From Catellatospora sichuanensis (lineage in GTDB: Bacteria; Actinomycetota; Actinomycetes; Mycobacteriales; Micromonosporaceae), in NCBI RefSeq assembly GCF_007483665.1, contig NZ_VIQO01000023.1:186001-250000 (forward strand): 64,000 nucleotides of DNA, written 5' to 3'. Position 1 is the stretch's first letter. Every line of letters begins with the position of its first letter. The notes beneath the pieces are model-generated. The model was not told where the DNA came from and did no database searches. It worked only from the letters and a program-made list of their open reading frames with translations. Shown piece by piece: positions 1-9,123 of this stretch. The translations under genes were made by a program, and so were the position numbers.

Positions 1-607
1 CGGTCGGCGGCGGCGCGGTCAGGCCGGTGCCCAACCGCAGCCGGATGCCGGACTCCTCGAGCTGGCGGTGCAGGTCCTGGCGCAGCTCCGGCGCGAAGCC
101 CGGCAGCAGCTGCCCGGCCGGGTCGACGAGGGTCAGCCGCTTGTCCGGCCAGACCTCCCGGATCTCCCCGGCCAGCTCCAAGCCGACCGGCCCGGCGCCC
201 ACGATCAGCACCCGCTCGGCGTTCAGCAGTTCCTTGTGGGTACGCCGGAGGTCGTCGAGCGCCTCGCCGGTGGAGTCGGCGTCGGGCTTGGCCGGGTAGG
301 CGTAGTCGGAGCCGGTGGCCAGGACCAGATGGTCCGCCTCGATCCGACCGCCCGAGGCCAGGGTGACGCCGCCGGGGTCCACCGAGACCGCCCGGTCCCG
401 GATCACCCTGCCCCGGGTGAGCAGCGTGTCGAACGGGAAGAACATGTTGCCCGCCCAGTCGGGCCGGACCAGTGCCCGCAGCGACGCCGCCGCGTTGACG
501 AACGCGTCCCGGGGATCGATGAGCACGACGTCAGCCTCCGAGTCCAGCGCCTTGGCGACCGCCGAACCCCCGTAACCTCCGCCGATGACCGCCACCGTAC
601 GACTCAT
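1..607 (-). CDS. FAD/NAD-dependent pyridine nucleotide oxidoreductase (3' end cut by window)
   Basis: The ATG at 605-607 opens a frame that runs off the left edge, so about 202 residues are visible. The N-terminus carries the dinucleotide-binding fold (VIGGGYGGSAVAKAL) and a second Rossmann motif near residue 120 (VLIVGAGPVGLELAGEI). An ATGS motif is typical of the FAD-binding region. This order fits type II NADH dehydrogenase/AIF-like flavoproteins. The quinone or NAD end is beyond the window, so the substrate is open. It is divergent from the XRE regulator at 743, which may control it (inference). Confidence 0.85.
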   Translation of the reverse strand, partial: MSRTVAVIGGGYGGSAVAKALDSEADVVLIDPRDAFVNAAASLRALVRPDWAGNMFFPFDTLLTRGRVIRDRAVSVDPGGVTLASGGRIEADHLVLATGSDYAYPAKPDADSTGEALDDLRRTHKELLNAERVLIVGAGPVGLELAGEIREVWPDKRLTLVDPAGQLLPGFAPELRQDLHRQLEESGIRLRLGTGLTAPPPT

Positions 608-742
608 GACTTCACGCTCCCGCAGACCGAAGTTGACTTCCTGCCATGACCCTGGCCGAGGAGAACGCCGTCAGGGAGGCCGGGCTGAGGGTGGTAGCAG
701 CAGGGACACGCTCCCGGGCGCCGGCGCTGTTAGGTTCGGACG

Positions 743-1597
743 GTGAGCGACAACGAGCTCGGACTGTTCCTGCGGGTGCACCGTGAAGCGGTCACGCCGG
801 CCGCGGTCGGGCTGCCCGCGGGCCCCCGCCGCCGGGCCGCGGGGTTGCGCCGCTCGGAGGTGGCGGCCCTCGCGGGCGTCAGCGTGGAGTATGTGACCCG
901 GCTTGAACAGGGACGGGACCGTCGGCCGTCGCCGCAGGTGCTCTCCGCGCTCGCCGACGCGCTGCGGCTGACCGCCGGCGAACGCGTGCACCTGCACCGC
1001 CTCACCAAGGCCGCCGACCCCGGCTACAACTGCCGGGGCGACGCCACCCCGGCGCACACCGTGCGCCCCACCGTGCAGGCCCTGCTCGACCGCCTCGAGC
1101 CCACCCCGGCGGTGCTGCTCAACCGGCTCAGCGACGTACTCGCCCACACCGCGGGCTTCGCCCGGCTGGCGGGACCGACGGGCCTGCTGGACGCGGCGAC
1201 GCCCAACCTCGCCCGGTTCGTGTTCACCGACGGTCGGGCCCGCGGCGCCTACCCCGACTGGGACCACGTCGCCGACGAGCAGGTCGCCGCGCTCAAGCAG
1301 GGCCCGTTCCGGGCGGACCCGCACCTGGCCGCGCTGGCCGACGAGCTGACCGTCACCGCAGGCGACGCCTTCACCCGGCGGGTCGACACCGTTGCCGCGC
1401 TGGCGAAGTCCAGCGGCATCCTCCGGCTGGCCCACCCCGAGGCGGGCACGCTGCGGCTCGCGTACGAGACGCTTGACCTGTCCGCCGACGACGACCAGCG
1501 CCTGATCGTGCACCTGCCCGCCGACGAGCCGACATCCGCCGCGCTCGACCGCCTGAACAGCCACCGAGCGCAGCCGCTACGCCTGGTGGTCGGATGA
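743..1597 (+). CDS. XRE-family regulator with MmyB-type ligand-binding domain
   Basis: 284 residues from a GTG start. Residues about 5-70 form a helix-turn-helix (AGLRRSEVAALAGVSVEYVT followed by LEQGRDRRPSPQVLSAL), the classic actinobacterial MmyB/XRE pattern. The remainder is the MmyB-like PAS-related domain, which in this family binds a small hydrophobic ligand. These genes usually repress an adjacent divergent oxidoreductase or dehydrogenase. Here the flavin oxidoreductase at 1-607 is divergent, across a 135-bp shared promoter region. Regulation of that gene is inferred from arrangement only. Confidence 0.9.
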   Translation: MSDNELGLFLRVHREAVTPAAVGLPAGPRRRAAGLRRSEVAALAGVSVEYVTRLEQGRDRRPSPQVLSALADALRLTAGERVHLHRLTKAADPGYNCRGDATPAHTVRPTVQALLDRLEPTPAVLLNRLSDVLAHTAGFARLAGPTGLLDAATPNLARFVFTDGRARGAYPDWDHVADEQVAALKQGPFRADPHLAALADELTVTAGDAFTRRVDTVAALAKSSGILRLAHPEAGTLRLAYETLDLSADDDQRLIVHLPADEPTSAALDRLNSHRAQPLRLVVG

Positions 1598-1961
1598 CAC
1601 CGCGCGGCTGCAGGAGGCGGGCGACTCAGGCCCCGCCCCGGGCGGGATGGTGCGCCGCACGCCGAGCAGCTCGCCACCGACCGGCAGCACGGCGACGGCG
1701 ACGGGCACCGGGTTCACGTAACTGACCTGCTCGCAGGCCGCGCTCGCGACCAGGCGGCTCGGAGTCGTCTGCGCTCTGGCGTCGCCCCGTCACCGGCATC
1801 CCCGGATGGACTCCAGCGCGCTGTCGCGACGATCAGCGGATCGCAGGTACCTGTCATCCCGTGGCCGTATGTCCCACGCGCACATCAACCCGCAGCAGGT
1901 AGCCGCAGGCAGCGTAGTAGGGCATGTTCTGGTCATGAGGCGAACTGATTCGGAGGTCGCT
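1598..1961. other. intergenic region with no supported gene
   Basis: 364 bp between the XRE regulator and the histidine kinase. The kinase frame stays open upstream to an ATG at 1806, but that extension reads as unstructured Arg/Ser-rich sequence. The strong GGAGG at 1952-1956 points to the GTG at 1962 instead. I see no convincing promoter, hairpin or small ORF here. Confidence 0.5.
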
Positions 1962-3134
1962 GTGGTCAGCTTCAGGGTTCCGCGATGGATCTCGGAGGCC
2001 GGCTGGGACATCTCGCTCGGCATCGCCATGGGTGTGATCATCATGGTGTTCAGTGGTGTCGGTCCGTCGGGCGTCGACCGGCACCCGATCGACGCGGCAG
2101 CGGCCGGCCTGGCGGTCGCCGCGACGGTGGCTGTCGTGGCACGCCGCATGGTGCCGCTGTTCGCCCTGCTGGCCGCGAACGCGATCACGGTCACCTGGTT
2201 CCTGATCGGCTACGACGGGCGGCTGATCACCATCGCCCCGTTGATCGCCACCTACACGGTCGCGTCCTGCCGGGGTTGGCGGCTCGGCATCGTCGGCGGG
2301 CTGATTTCGATCGCGGCGACCATGGTCGCCATCAGGAGCTTCTTCCAGGCGTCCTGGTACGACGACCGCACGATCAACGCGGCCACCCTGGTGGCGGCGA
2401 CGGTGGCGCTGGGCGCGGCCGTCCACTACCACCACGCGTACGTCAAGCAGGCGCAGGAGCAGGCGGAGCGGCTCGCTGAGACCCGCGCCGAGCAGGCTCT
2501 GCGACTGGCCGCCGAGGAACGCCTGGAGATTGCCCGCGAGCTGCACGACGTGTTCGGGCACACGATGGCGGCGGTGAGCGTGCAGGCGGGTGTGGCGGTC
2601 CACGTGATGAATCGACGCCCGCATCAGGCTGCCGAAGCGCTGACCGCCATCAAACGGGTCAGTGACGAGGGCTTGGCGGAGGTACAGGTGTTGCTGGCGA
2701 TCCTGCGGGGTGAGGATCCGGGCACTGCGGCGTTCCCCGGGCGCCTTGCCCACGTCGGCAAGCTCGTCGCCACCACGCGCGACGGGAACCTGCCCGTCGA
2801 GTTCACCGTCAGTGCCGCGGTCCGGCAACTGCCGGTGGAGGTGGAGGTGGCGGCCTACCGAATCGTGCAGGAATCGTTGACCAACGTGCGCAGACACGCC
2901 CGCGCGGACGCGGTGTGGGTGGAGATCGACTACGGCGATCGGGACCTGACAGTGGTGGTACGCGACGATGGCGCAGGTCCTGCCGACGCGGCGGACGACG
3001 TCGGCGGGCATGGCATCGTGGGCATGCGGATGCGGACGGTGGAGCTCGGCGGGATCTTCTCGGCTGGCCGACTGCCGACCGGAGGGTTCGAGGTGCGTGC
3101 CGTCCTACCGGTGGCGAGGGAGACTCATGCCTGA
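1962..3134 (+). CDS. NarL-type sensor histidine kinase
   Basis: About 390 residues. The GTG at 1962 is preferred because GGAGG lies 5 nt upstream. An in-frame ATG at 1935 is the alternative. The first 150 residues hold four or five hydrophobic membrane segments. A HisKA_3 dimerisation/phosphoacceptor motif follows (ARELHDVFGH, His about 195), then a GHKL ATPase with an N-box-like TNVRRHARAD and a GGHGIVGMRMR lid. The 8-bp overlap with the response regulator shows a cognate two-component system. The signal is unknown. The multicopper oxidase just downstream could be a target, but this is a guess. Confidence 0.92.
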   Translation: MVSFRVPRWISEAGWDISLGIAMGVIIMVFSGVGPSGVDRHPIDAAAAGLAVAATVAVVARRMVPLFALLAANAITVTWFLIGYDGRLITIAPLIATYTVASCRGWRLGIVGGLISIAATMVAIRSFFQASWYDDRTINAATLVAATVALGAAVHYHHAYVKQAQEQAERLAETRAEQALRLAAEERLEIARELHDVFGHTMAAVSVQAGVAVHVMNRRPHQAAEALTAIKRVSDEGLAEVQVLLAILRGEDPGTAAFPGRLAHVGKLVATTRDGNLPVEFTVSAAVRQLPVEVEVAAYRIVQESLTNVRRHARADAVWVEIDYGDRDLTVVVRDDGAGPADAADDVGGHGIVGMRMRTVELGGIFSAGRLPTGGFEVRAVLPVARETHA

Positions 3135-3804
3135 TCTGATTCGGGTGCTGGTTGTGGATGATCAGGCACTGGTGCGGGCGGGATTCCGCGTTCTCGTCGA
3201 GACCGAGCTGGACATGATCGTCGTGGGCGAGGCCGGCGACGGCGCGCAGGCGGTCGAGGAGGTCCGGCGCACCCGCCCCGACGTGGTGCTGATGGATATC
3301 AGGATGCCCGGCGTCGACGGGTTGGAGGCGATCCGGCGGATCGCCGCCGATCCCGACCTGGCTGCGGTCCGCATCCTCATCCTGACCACGTTCGACCAGG
3401 ACGACTATGCCATCGCCGGGCTGACCGCAGGAGCGAGCGGGTTCATGCTGAAGACCACCGATCCGGCCCAGCTGCTGCACGGGATCCGGGTGGTGGCGGG
3501 CGGCGAGGAGCTGCTCTCGCCGGGGCTGACCCGCAGACTCATCGCGTACGGCGTACAGCGGCGTGGCGGCGCGACCCGCCCCGGCAGTGTCTTCGACCGG
3601 CTCACGGTGCGGGAGCGTGAGGTGGTCGCGCTGGTGGCGTTGGGGTTGAGCAACGAGGAGATCTGCGAGCGCCTCTTCATCAGCATGCCCACCACCAAGA
3701 CCCACATCAGCAGAGCGCTGAGCAAGCTCGACGCCCGTGACCGTGCCCAACTGGTCGCCTGGGCCTACCAGTACGGGCTGCTGGACGCCTCGGCTCAGCT
3801 CTGA
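3127..3804 (+). CDS. LuxR/NarL-family response regulator
   Basis: 225 residues. The ATG at 3127 overlaps the kinase stop by 8 nt, so the pair is translationally coupled. The receiver domain has acidic pocket residues near the N-terminus (VVDDQ), the phosphoacceptor Asp57 in LMDIRMPG and the conserved Lys in MLKTTDP. The C-terminal LuxR helix-turn-helix is clear (LTVREREVVALVALGLSNEE, then TTKTHISRALSKL). Phosphorylation by the upstream kinase should promote DNA binding. The regulon cannot be read from sequence. Confidence 0.95.
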   Translation: MPDLIRVLVVDDQALVRAGFRVLVETELDMIVVGEAGDGAQAVEEVRRTRPDVVLMDIRMPGVDGLEAIRRIAADPDLAAVRILILTTFDQDDYAIAGLTAGASGFMLKTTDPAQLLHGIRVVAGGEELLSPGLTRRLIAYGVQRRGGATRPGSVFDRLTVREREVVALVALGLSNEEICERLFISMPTTKTHISRALSKLDARDRAQLVAWAYQYGLLDASAQL

Positions 3805-3925
3805 TCAGATCGCGAGGTGCCGAGAATCTCCGCGAACGGCGTACCGTCGTGGTACTACGTTCGCGCTGCGGTGGATACGGTCCTGGATCGACGCGAGTGC
3901 CACCTCCCGTTGACAGCATTGGTCC

Positions 3926-5389
3926 GTGAAACGTCGAAGCTTCCTCGCCTTGACCGTACTGTCCGGCATGTCCGGGCTGGTGGGTTGCGGCGGCGCCGGA
4001 TCATCCGAGGGCAATGCGGCGCCGTTGACCTACACCAATCGACTCCGTCTGCCCCCGTTGCTGGAGCCGGAGGCGGACGGTGACGGAGTCCGCCGGTTCG
4101 CCCTGACGCTGCAGACCGGAATGACCGAGTTCTTCGCGGGAAAGCCTGCTGCCACCTGGGGTTTCAACGGTTCCTACCTGGGACCGACGTTGCGCGCCCG
4201 CAAGGGTGACCGGGTGGCGATGAAGGTGACGAACCAGCTTCCCGAATCCACCACGGTGCACTGGCATGGCATGCGGCTGCCCGCGGTGATGGACGGCGGT
4301 CCGCACCAGACGATCGAGCCGAAGGCCACCTGGACTCCCGAGTGGAAGATCGAGCAGTCGGCGACGACGTTGTGGTACCACCCGCATCCGCACGGCGCGA
4401 CCAGCATGCACGTCTATCGCGGGCTCGCCGGCATGTTCATCATCGACGATGCGGAGGCCGACGGCCTGTCGCTGCCGTCGAGTTACGGTGTGGACGACTT
4501 CCCCATCATCGTGCAGGACAAGACCATCGAAGCGAACGGCACGCTGTCGGAGGACACCCGGCCGACCTTCGGCATCATGGGCAACCACATCCTCGTCAAC
4601 GGCACCTACGACCCGTTCCTCGAGGTCACGACGTCCCGTGTCCGGTTGCGCATTTTGAACGCATCCAACGCCCGCACCTATCATCTCGGGTTCTCCGACG
4701 GGCGGCCGTTCCACGTCATCGGCACCGATTCCGGAATGCTGCGGAAACCGGTCCAGACCGACCGGGTGTTGCTGAGCCCTGCCGAACGGGCCGATGTGGT
4801 TGTCGAGTTCGCCACCGGCGACGAAGTGGTGCTACAAAGTTCGAGCGGCGACGATGACATCGATGAAGGCGACTTCAATCTGCTGAAGATCCGTGCTGCG
4901 GGCCGGCTGAAGGCGTCACCGGCGCTGCCGGGGAAGCTGACCGCCGCAGCGCCCATCGCGGCATCGCCAGGCGCCCGGGTGCGACGCTTCACCCTCAACG
5001 GTCATGACGCGGTCAACAAGCGGGAGATGGACATGTCCCGGATCGACGAGGTGATTCCCGCTGGAGCCCTGGAGATCTGGGAGATCGAGAACACCGTCTA
5101 CGCTCACAACTTCCACATTCACGAAGCCGCCTTCCGGGTGCTGTCCATCGACGGCAAGGCCCCGCCTGCGTATGCCGATGGGCCCAAGGACACCGTGTAC
5201 ATTCCGCCCAAGGCCACGGCGCGCCTCGCCGTGCAGTTCGGGCGGCACACCGATCCCGTGATGCCGTACATGTTCCACTGCCATATCCTGCGCCATGAGG
5301 ACGAGGGAATGATGGGGCAGTTTGTGGTCGTGGAGCCTGGCACCGAGGGCAGCGTATCGCGGACGATCCCGACGCACGGTCACGGCTGA
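3926..5389 (+). CDS. exported multicopper oxidase (CueO/bilirubin oxidase type)
   Basis: 487 residues from GTG. The N-terminus is a twin-arginine lipoprotein signal (KRRSFLAL, lipobox LVGC with Cys21), so it should fold with copper and be anchored outside the membrane. All four copper motifs are intact: HWHG at 112-115, HPHPHG at 152-157, HNFHIH at 394-399 and HCHILRHEDEGM at 451-462. The last supplies the type-1 ligands Cys452, His457 and axial Met462. The length suits a three-domain cuprous or phenol oxidase. It probably oxidises Cu(I) or organic substrates with O2. It stands alone after the two-component pair with a 121-bp gap. Confidence 0.95.
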   Translation: MKRRSFLALTVLSGMSGLVGCGGAGSSEGNAAPLTYTNRLRLPPLLEPEADGDGVRRFALTLQTGMTEFFAGKPAATWGFNGSYLGPTLRARKGDRVAMKVTNQLPESTTVHWHGMRLPAVMDGGPHQTIEPKATWTPEWKIEQSATTLWYHPHPHGATSMHVYRGLAGMFIIDDAEADGLSLPSSYGVDDFPIIVQDKTIEANGTLSEDTRPTFGIMGNHILVNGTYDPFLEVTTSRVRLRILNASNARTYHLGFSDGRPFHVIGTDSGMLRKPVQTDRVLLSPAERADVVVEFATGDEVVLQSSSGDDDIDEGDFNLLKIRAAGRLKASPALPGKLTAAAPIAASPGARVRRFTLNGHDAVNKREMDMSRIDEVIPAGALEIWEIENTVYAHNFHIHEAAFRVLSIDGKAPPAYADGPKDTVYIPPKATARLAVQFGRHTDPVMPYMFHCHILRHEDEGMMGQFVVVEPGTEGSVSRTIPTHGHG

Positions 5390-5448
5390 AACGCGATTCA
5401 GGCTTCGTCCGCACCTGTTGTGGTCAACGGTGCCGGAACCTTTGTGGC

Positions 5449-6291
5449 CTACGGTGCCAGCGTCGCCGCCAGTGCGGCCGGGTCGTCGAGCCACGGGAAG
5501 TGCCCGCCGCCCGCGATCGTCACCACTGTCGCCGACGGGAACAGCTTCGCTACCTCGACGGCGGCGGCCGGGGTCGGGGACGCGTCGAGCTCGCCCGCGA
5601 TCACCAGCACCGGCGCGGTCAACGCGGCCAGTTTTGCCGTGAGGGCGTCCCGATCGGGAAAATATCCCTTGAAGAACCCGTCGCGGGCGGCGGGCGCGAA
5701 CTCGGTCAGCCCGGCGGCGGCATGCGCGGCGGCCACCGCGTCCCACCGGCCGTAGAAGAACGGCGACGAGGCCAGCATGAACGGGTGGGCGTCCGTCTCG
5801 CCGGCGTCGTCGGGCAGCTCGTCCCACGCGTCCCAGGCGGCGGCCGCGTCGGCGTACCACGGCTCGCCGGAGCGGGCCTGGAAGGCTTCCTCCGCCCCGA
5901 TCGGTGTGAGCCCGGCGGCGCGGACGAGGCCGGTGAGCAGGATCAGGCGCTCGACCCGGGCCGGATGGGCGGCGGCATAGAGCGTGACCACGTTGGCACC
6001 GGCCGAGTGGCCGAGCAGCGTCATCGTCTCCAGTCCGAGCTGCGCGCGCAGCGCCTCCAGGTCGTGGACCAGCGCGTCCATCCGGTAGGTGGCCGGGTCC
6101 GACGGCGCCTCGGAGTCGCCGGTGCCGCGGCTGTCCAGCCTGATCACCGTGTACGCGCTGGTCAGGCCGCCGAGGTCACCGAGGTAGGCGCTGGCGCGAC
6201 CGGGGCCACCGGGCTGACAGACGAGCACGGGTCCGGAGCCCTCGGCGTGGTACGCGAGCGTGGTTCCGTCGTACGAGCTGAAGGTCGGCAT
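5449..6291 (-). CDS. alpha/beta hydrolase, proline iminopeptidase-like
   Basis: 280 residues. The nucleophile elbow GHSAG places the catalytic Ser at 96. Asp236 (GELDASP) and His264 (GGGHFPW) complete the triad. The oxyanion-loop region CQPGGPG near residue 25 resembles the GGPG motif of prolyl iminopeptidase-like hydrolases. No signal peptide is present, so it is cytoplasmic. It is a monocistronic gene convergent with the multicopper oxidase. Substrate is unknown. Confidence 0.9.
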   Translation of the reverse strand: MPTFSSYDGTTLAYHAEGSGPVLVCQPGGPGRASAYLGDLGGLTSAYTVIRLDSRGTGDSEAPSDPATYRMDALVHDLEALRAQLGLETMTLLGHSAGANVVTLYAAAHPARVERLILLTGLVRAAGLTPIGAEEAFQARSGEPWYADAAAAWDAWDELPDDAGETDAHPFMLASSPFFYGRWDAVAAAHAAAGLTEFAPAARDGFFKGYFPDRDALTAKLAALTAPVLVIAGELDASPTPAAAVEVAKLFPSATVVTIAGGGHFPWLDDPAALAATLAP

Positions 6292-6407
6292 TGCGGCATG
6301 GTGCCACGATCAGCCGAGTCGCGGAGGCCCCGCAACGATCTTGCGCGAACTTTTGCGCTCATCCAGATCGCCGGGCGCTGTCGGTGGGTCTGGGCACACT
6401 GTCGCTC

Positions 6408-6449
6408 ATGACCGACGACGCACCCTTTCCCGCGGAGGAGCCGGCATGA
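6408..6449 (+). CDS. possible 13-codon upstream ORF coupled to the GNAT gene
   Basis: An ATG at 6408 reads 13 codons to a TGA that overlaps the GNAT start as ATGA. The GGAGGAG ribosome site for the GNAT lies inside this reading frame. It may be a chance frame or a coupling leader. Low confidence. Confidence 0.25.
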   Translation: MTDDAPFPAEEPA

Positions 6450-6913
6450 CCGATGTGCGGTTGCGCGATGCCGACGATGCCGACCTCGAGGTGTTCTACG
6501 AGCAGCAGCTTGAGGAGGAGGCGGTACGGCGGGCGCAGTTTCCCGCCCGCGATCGGGACCGCTTCCTGACGCACTGGCGGACGAAGGTGCTCGGCAACCC
6601 CACCGGGCACGTCCAGACCGTCACAGTCGACGGAGAGGTCGCCGGCAACATCGTCGCGTGGTGGCAGGACGACAGGCGCTCCGTCGGCTACTGGTTCGGC
6701 CAGCGGTTCTGGGGCCGCGGTGTCGGGACCGCGGCGCTGCGACAGTTCCTGCAGCGCGAGCAGGTCCGACCCCTCTACGCCGAATCGTTCGTGGGCAACA
6801 TCGCCTCGGTGCGACTCCTCGAGCGCTGTGGCTTCCGGCCGGTGGGCACCGACCGCCATGGCGATCTCGAGTTCGTAGTGCTCAGGCTCGGGGAGGACGC
6901 GGTCATCGGTTGA
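6446..6913 (+). CDS. GNAT-family N-acetyltransferase
   Basis: 155 residues. The ATG at 6446 follows GGAGGAG at 6434-6440. The acetyl-CoA binding motif A is visible as YWFGQRFWGRGVGTAAL, followed by the RLLERCGFRPVG end that marks RimJ/RimL-like GNATs. These transfer acetyl groups to amines of proteins or small molecules. Specificity cannot be read. The divergent neighbour is the alpha/beta hydrolase at 6291. Confidence 0.88.
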   Translation: MTDVRLRDADDADLEVFYEQQLEEEAVRRAQFPARDRDRFLTHWRTKVLGNPTGHVQTVTVDGEVAGNIVAWWQDDRRSVGYWFGQRFWGRGVGTAALRQFLQREQVRPLYAESFVGNIASVRLLERCGFRPVGTDRHGDLEFVVLRLGEDAVIG

Positions 6914-7147
6914 AGGCCCGGCGCGGCGGCCCGGAGCCCCTGGGACGGCCCGATGACGGCCCGGCAACACCGCTCCGCGTGCAGGTCGCTCCTGCGTGTC
7001 ACGCCACAACCTCCTCGTGATCAGCAGCGGAAGTCTGTGACCTGGCGACGAAGAACCATTTGTGATGATTTGATGAGATCCAAGACTGCTCGGGCCGAAG
7101 CGTGCACGGCGGCGCCGATCGGAACGCGGCCCCGGAGGAGGTTCTCG

Positions 7148-8287
7148 ATGTGGCGGAAGAGCGTGGTCGGGGTGGCCGCAATCGTGGTGACAACCCTGGT
7201 GGGATGTGGTCAGTCGACCCGGCCGCCGGCCGACCGGGACGGCCGGCGTTCGACTGATCGGGATGCCCAGCTCACCGCCGCGGTTCCCGAGCTGATGCGG
7301 CAGGCCTCGGTTCCGGGGGCGATCGTCGGTGTCTGGCAGGAGGGCAAGGCCCCATACGTGCAGGCGTTCGGTGTCCAGGACACGAGCACCGAACAGCCCA
7401 TGACGACAGATCTCCACATGCGTATCGGCAGCCTCACCAAGACGTTCACCGTGACTGCCCTGCTGCTGCTGGCGCAGCAGGGAAAGCTCGGACTCGACGA
7501 CCCGATCGACCGGTACGTACCCGGTGTCCCGAGCGGCAATGTGATCACATTGCGCCAGTTGGCCGCGATGCGCAGCGGGCTCTTCAACTACGCGGACGTG
7601 ACCACCGCCAGCCTGTCGAGCGAGCCCGATCGCCAGTGGACGCCGCAGGAGCTCCTCGCCATCAGCTTCAGCCGTCCGCTGCTCTTCGAGCCGGGCACGA
7701 AGTTCGACTACTCCAACACCAACACCGTGCTGTTGGGGCTCGTCGTGGAGAAGGTCTCCGGCCAGTCGATCGAAGCCTTCATCGACCAGCACATCCTGAA
7801 ACCGGAACGGCTTGGGAGCACCGTCTTCCCGCCCAGCTCCGACTTCCCGTCACCCCATTCCCAGGGCTACGCGAAAGCCGCCGACGGTGCGACCGTGAAC
7901 GCCACGAACTGGAACCCCTCATGGGGCTGGGCGGCCGGTCAGATGGTGTCGACGCTCGACGACGTCCGTGTCTGGACCCAGGACCTGGCCGCAGGCAAGC
8001 TGCTCACACCCGAGATCCTCCAGCAGCGCAATCAGTTCCTGCCCGCACCCGAGGAGGGACAGGGCGCTCAGTACGGCCTGGCGATCGAGAACCAGAACGG
8101 CTGGCTCGGCCACAACGGCAACATCGCCGGCTACCTGACGTATCCGTACTACCTGCCCGCCGAGCAGACCACCATGGTCGTGATGCTCAACTCGAATGTC
8201 GACGTTCTGGGGAGCTGGGCGTTGATGGAAGGGATCGTGAAGATCATCAGTCCGCGCCACCCCTGGCCCAAGCCACCCACCGAGTAG
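7148..8287 (+). CDS. lipoprotein serine beta-lactamase/DD-peptidase homologue
   Basis: 379 residues. The ATG at 7148 has GGAGGAGG 6 nt upstream. The frame is open further upstream but unconvincing. A lipoprotein signal ends in LVGC (Cys20). The class C/DD-carboxypeptidase motifs are present: SLTK with Ser95 and Lys98, the YSN motif at 188-190, and a C-terminal HNG triad in GWLGHNGNIAGY. It is expected at the outer face of the membrane acting on D-Ala-D-Ala-like bonds or esters. A perfect 13-bp terminator follows at 8304. Confidence 0.93.
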   Translation: MWRKSVVGVAAIVVTTLVGCGQSTRPPADRDGRRSTDRDAQLTAAVPELMRQASVPGAIVGVWQEGKAPYVQAFGVQDTSTEQPMTTDLHMRIGSLTKTFTVTALLLLAQQGKLGLDDPIDRYVPGVPSGNVITLRQLAAMRSGLFNYADVTTASLSSEPDRQWTPQELLAISFSRPLLFEPGTKFDYSNTNTVLLGLVVEKVSGQSIEAFIDQHILKPERLGSTVFPPSSDFPSPHSQGYAKAADGATVNATNWNPSWGWAAGQMVSTLDDVRVWTQDLAAGKLLTPEILQQRNQFLPAPEEGQGAQYGLAIENQNGWLGHNGNIAGYLTYPYYLPAEQTTMVVMLNSNVDVLGSWALMEGIVKIISPRHPWPKPPTE

Positions 8288-8303
8288 CGCGCAACTCCGA
8301 CGG

Positions 8304-8340
8304 GACCCTCTCGCTCAGGCCACGAGCGAGAGGGTCTTTT
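8304..8340 (+). terminator. rho-independent terminator of the DD-peptidase homologue
   Basis: A perfect 13-bp stem (GACCCTCTCGCTC / GAGCGAGAGGGTC) with a 7-nt loop is followed directly by TTTT, 16 bp after the stop codon. Confidence 0.92.
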
Positions 8341-8505
8341 CACTATGCGCGGTCCAGTGGTGAGCGGCTCTCTGCGGCGGTCGTTCGGCGGCCCACCCGC
8401 CGGACGTCACGAGCCGACTCAGCAAGGCAACTGGCCGAAGCGGTTCGCACCCTGAAGCACTCGGGCGCCGTCAGGGACTCGAACCCCGCGGACAACGAGC
8501 GGCGG

Positions 8506-9123
8506 TCAGAGGTCGGGGGCGAAGTGGGTGGCGGCGGCGGTGACGGAGGCGGTGATCTCGTCCTCGGTGGCGGTGCCGGAGGCGCGGATCGCGTCGGCCC
8601 ACGCCTGGATGGAGCGGCGGGAGAACTCCTGGCCGGCCAGGGAATTCTGGTCGGCCAGCGGGTCGTCGCTCGGCTCGCCGCCGAGGTAGCGGGCCAGCAT
8701 GAGCAGGCCCTGGTCCCAGCCGGGGCCGACGTAGAGTGCGCCCGCACCGCTGCCTGCCATCTCGATGGGGACGACGTGCTCGACCTCGAGGTCGGTGGCG
8801 TCCGCACCGGCCGAGGCCAGCCGCACCTCGACGATGCTGGTCGGGCCGCCGTACGTCATGCGCAGCAACTTCGGCGGTCGGCACTGCAGGATGTCGCCGG
8901 AGGCCATGTTCTCCACCTGGAAGCTGCCGCCCTCACGGAAGTCGCCGCTGACCGGCGCGAACCAGCGGGGCAGCCGCTCCTTGCTGGTGATCGCGTCCCA
9001 GACGTCGTCGACGTCGGCCTGGTAGGTGCGCTTGACCAGCACGGCGACGGTTTCGCCCAGGTCGCCGCCGCGCCGGGCGACCTCGCGCCGGATCGCCTCA
9101 AGCTGCTCGGTGATGTCCTTCAT
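8506..9123 (-). CDS. SRPBCC (Aha1-like/START) domain protein
   Basis: 205 residues from the ATG at 9121-9123, chosen because the preceding ArsR gene ends inside its first codons. It has the Aha1/SRPBCC core (VKRTYQADVDDVWDAITSKE, then LPRWFAPVSGDFREGG), a cavity fold that binds hydrophobic ligands. The C-terminus is longer than the minimal domain and helical. It overlaps the upstream ArsR gene by 26 bp, so the two are co-translated. The ligand is unknown. Confidence 0.9.
   Translation of the reverse strand: MKDITEQLEAIRREVARRGGDLGETVAVLVKRTYQADVDDVWDAITSKERLPRWFAPVSGDFREGGSFQVENMASGDILQCRPPKLLRMTYGGPTSIVEVRLASAGADATDLEVEHVVPIEMAGSGAGALYVGPGWDQGLLMLARYLGGEPSDDPLADQNSLAGQEFSRRSIQAWADAIRASGTATEDEITASVTAAATHFAPDL

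Noticed and set aside
1806..1961. N-terminal extension of the first histidine kinase
   Set aside because: In-frame but Ser/Arg-rich and lacking family similarity; the GGAGG at 1952 favours the GTG at 1962.
3910..3915. TTGACA box just before the multicopper oxidase
   Set aside because: It ends only 10 bp before the GTG start, leaving no room for a -10 and leader.
8472..8488. tRNA T-arm-like sequence on the minus strand (CGGGG-TTCGAGT-CCCTG)
   Set aside because: The stem fits a T-arm, but no matching acceptor, D-arm or anticodon arm can be read in the surrounding bases, and the rest would lie inside the SRPBCC gene. Probably chance.
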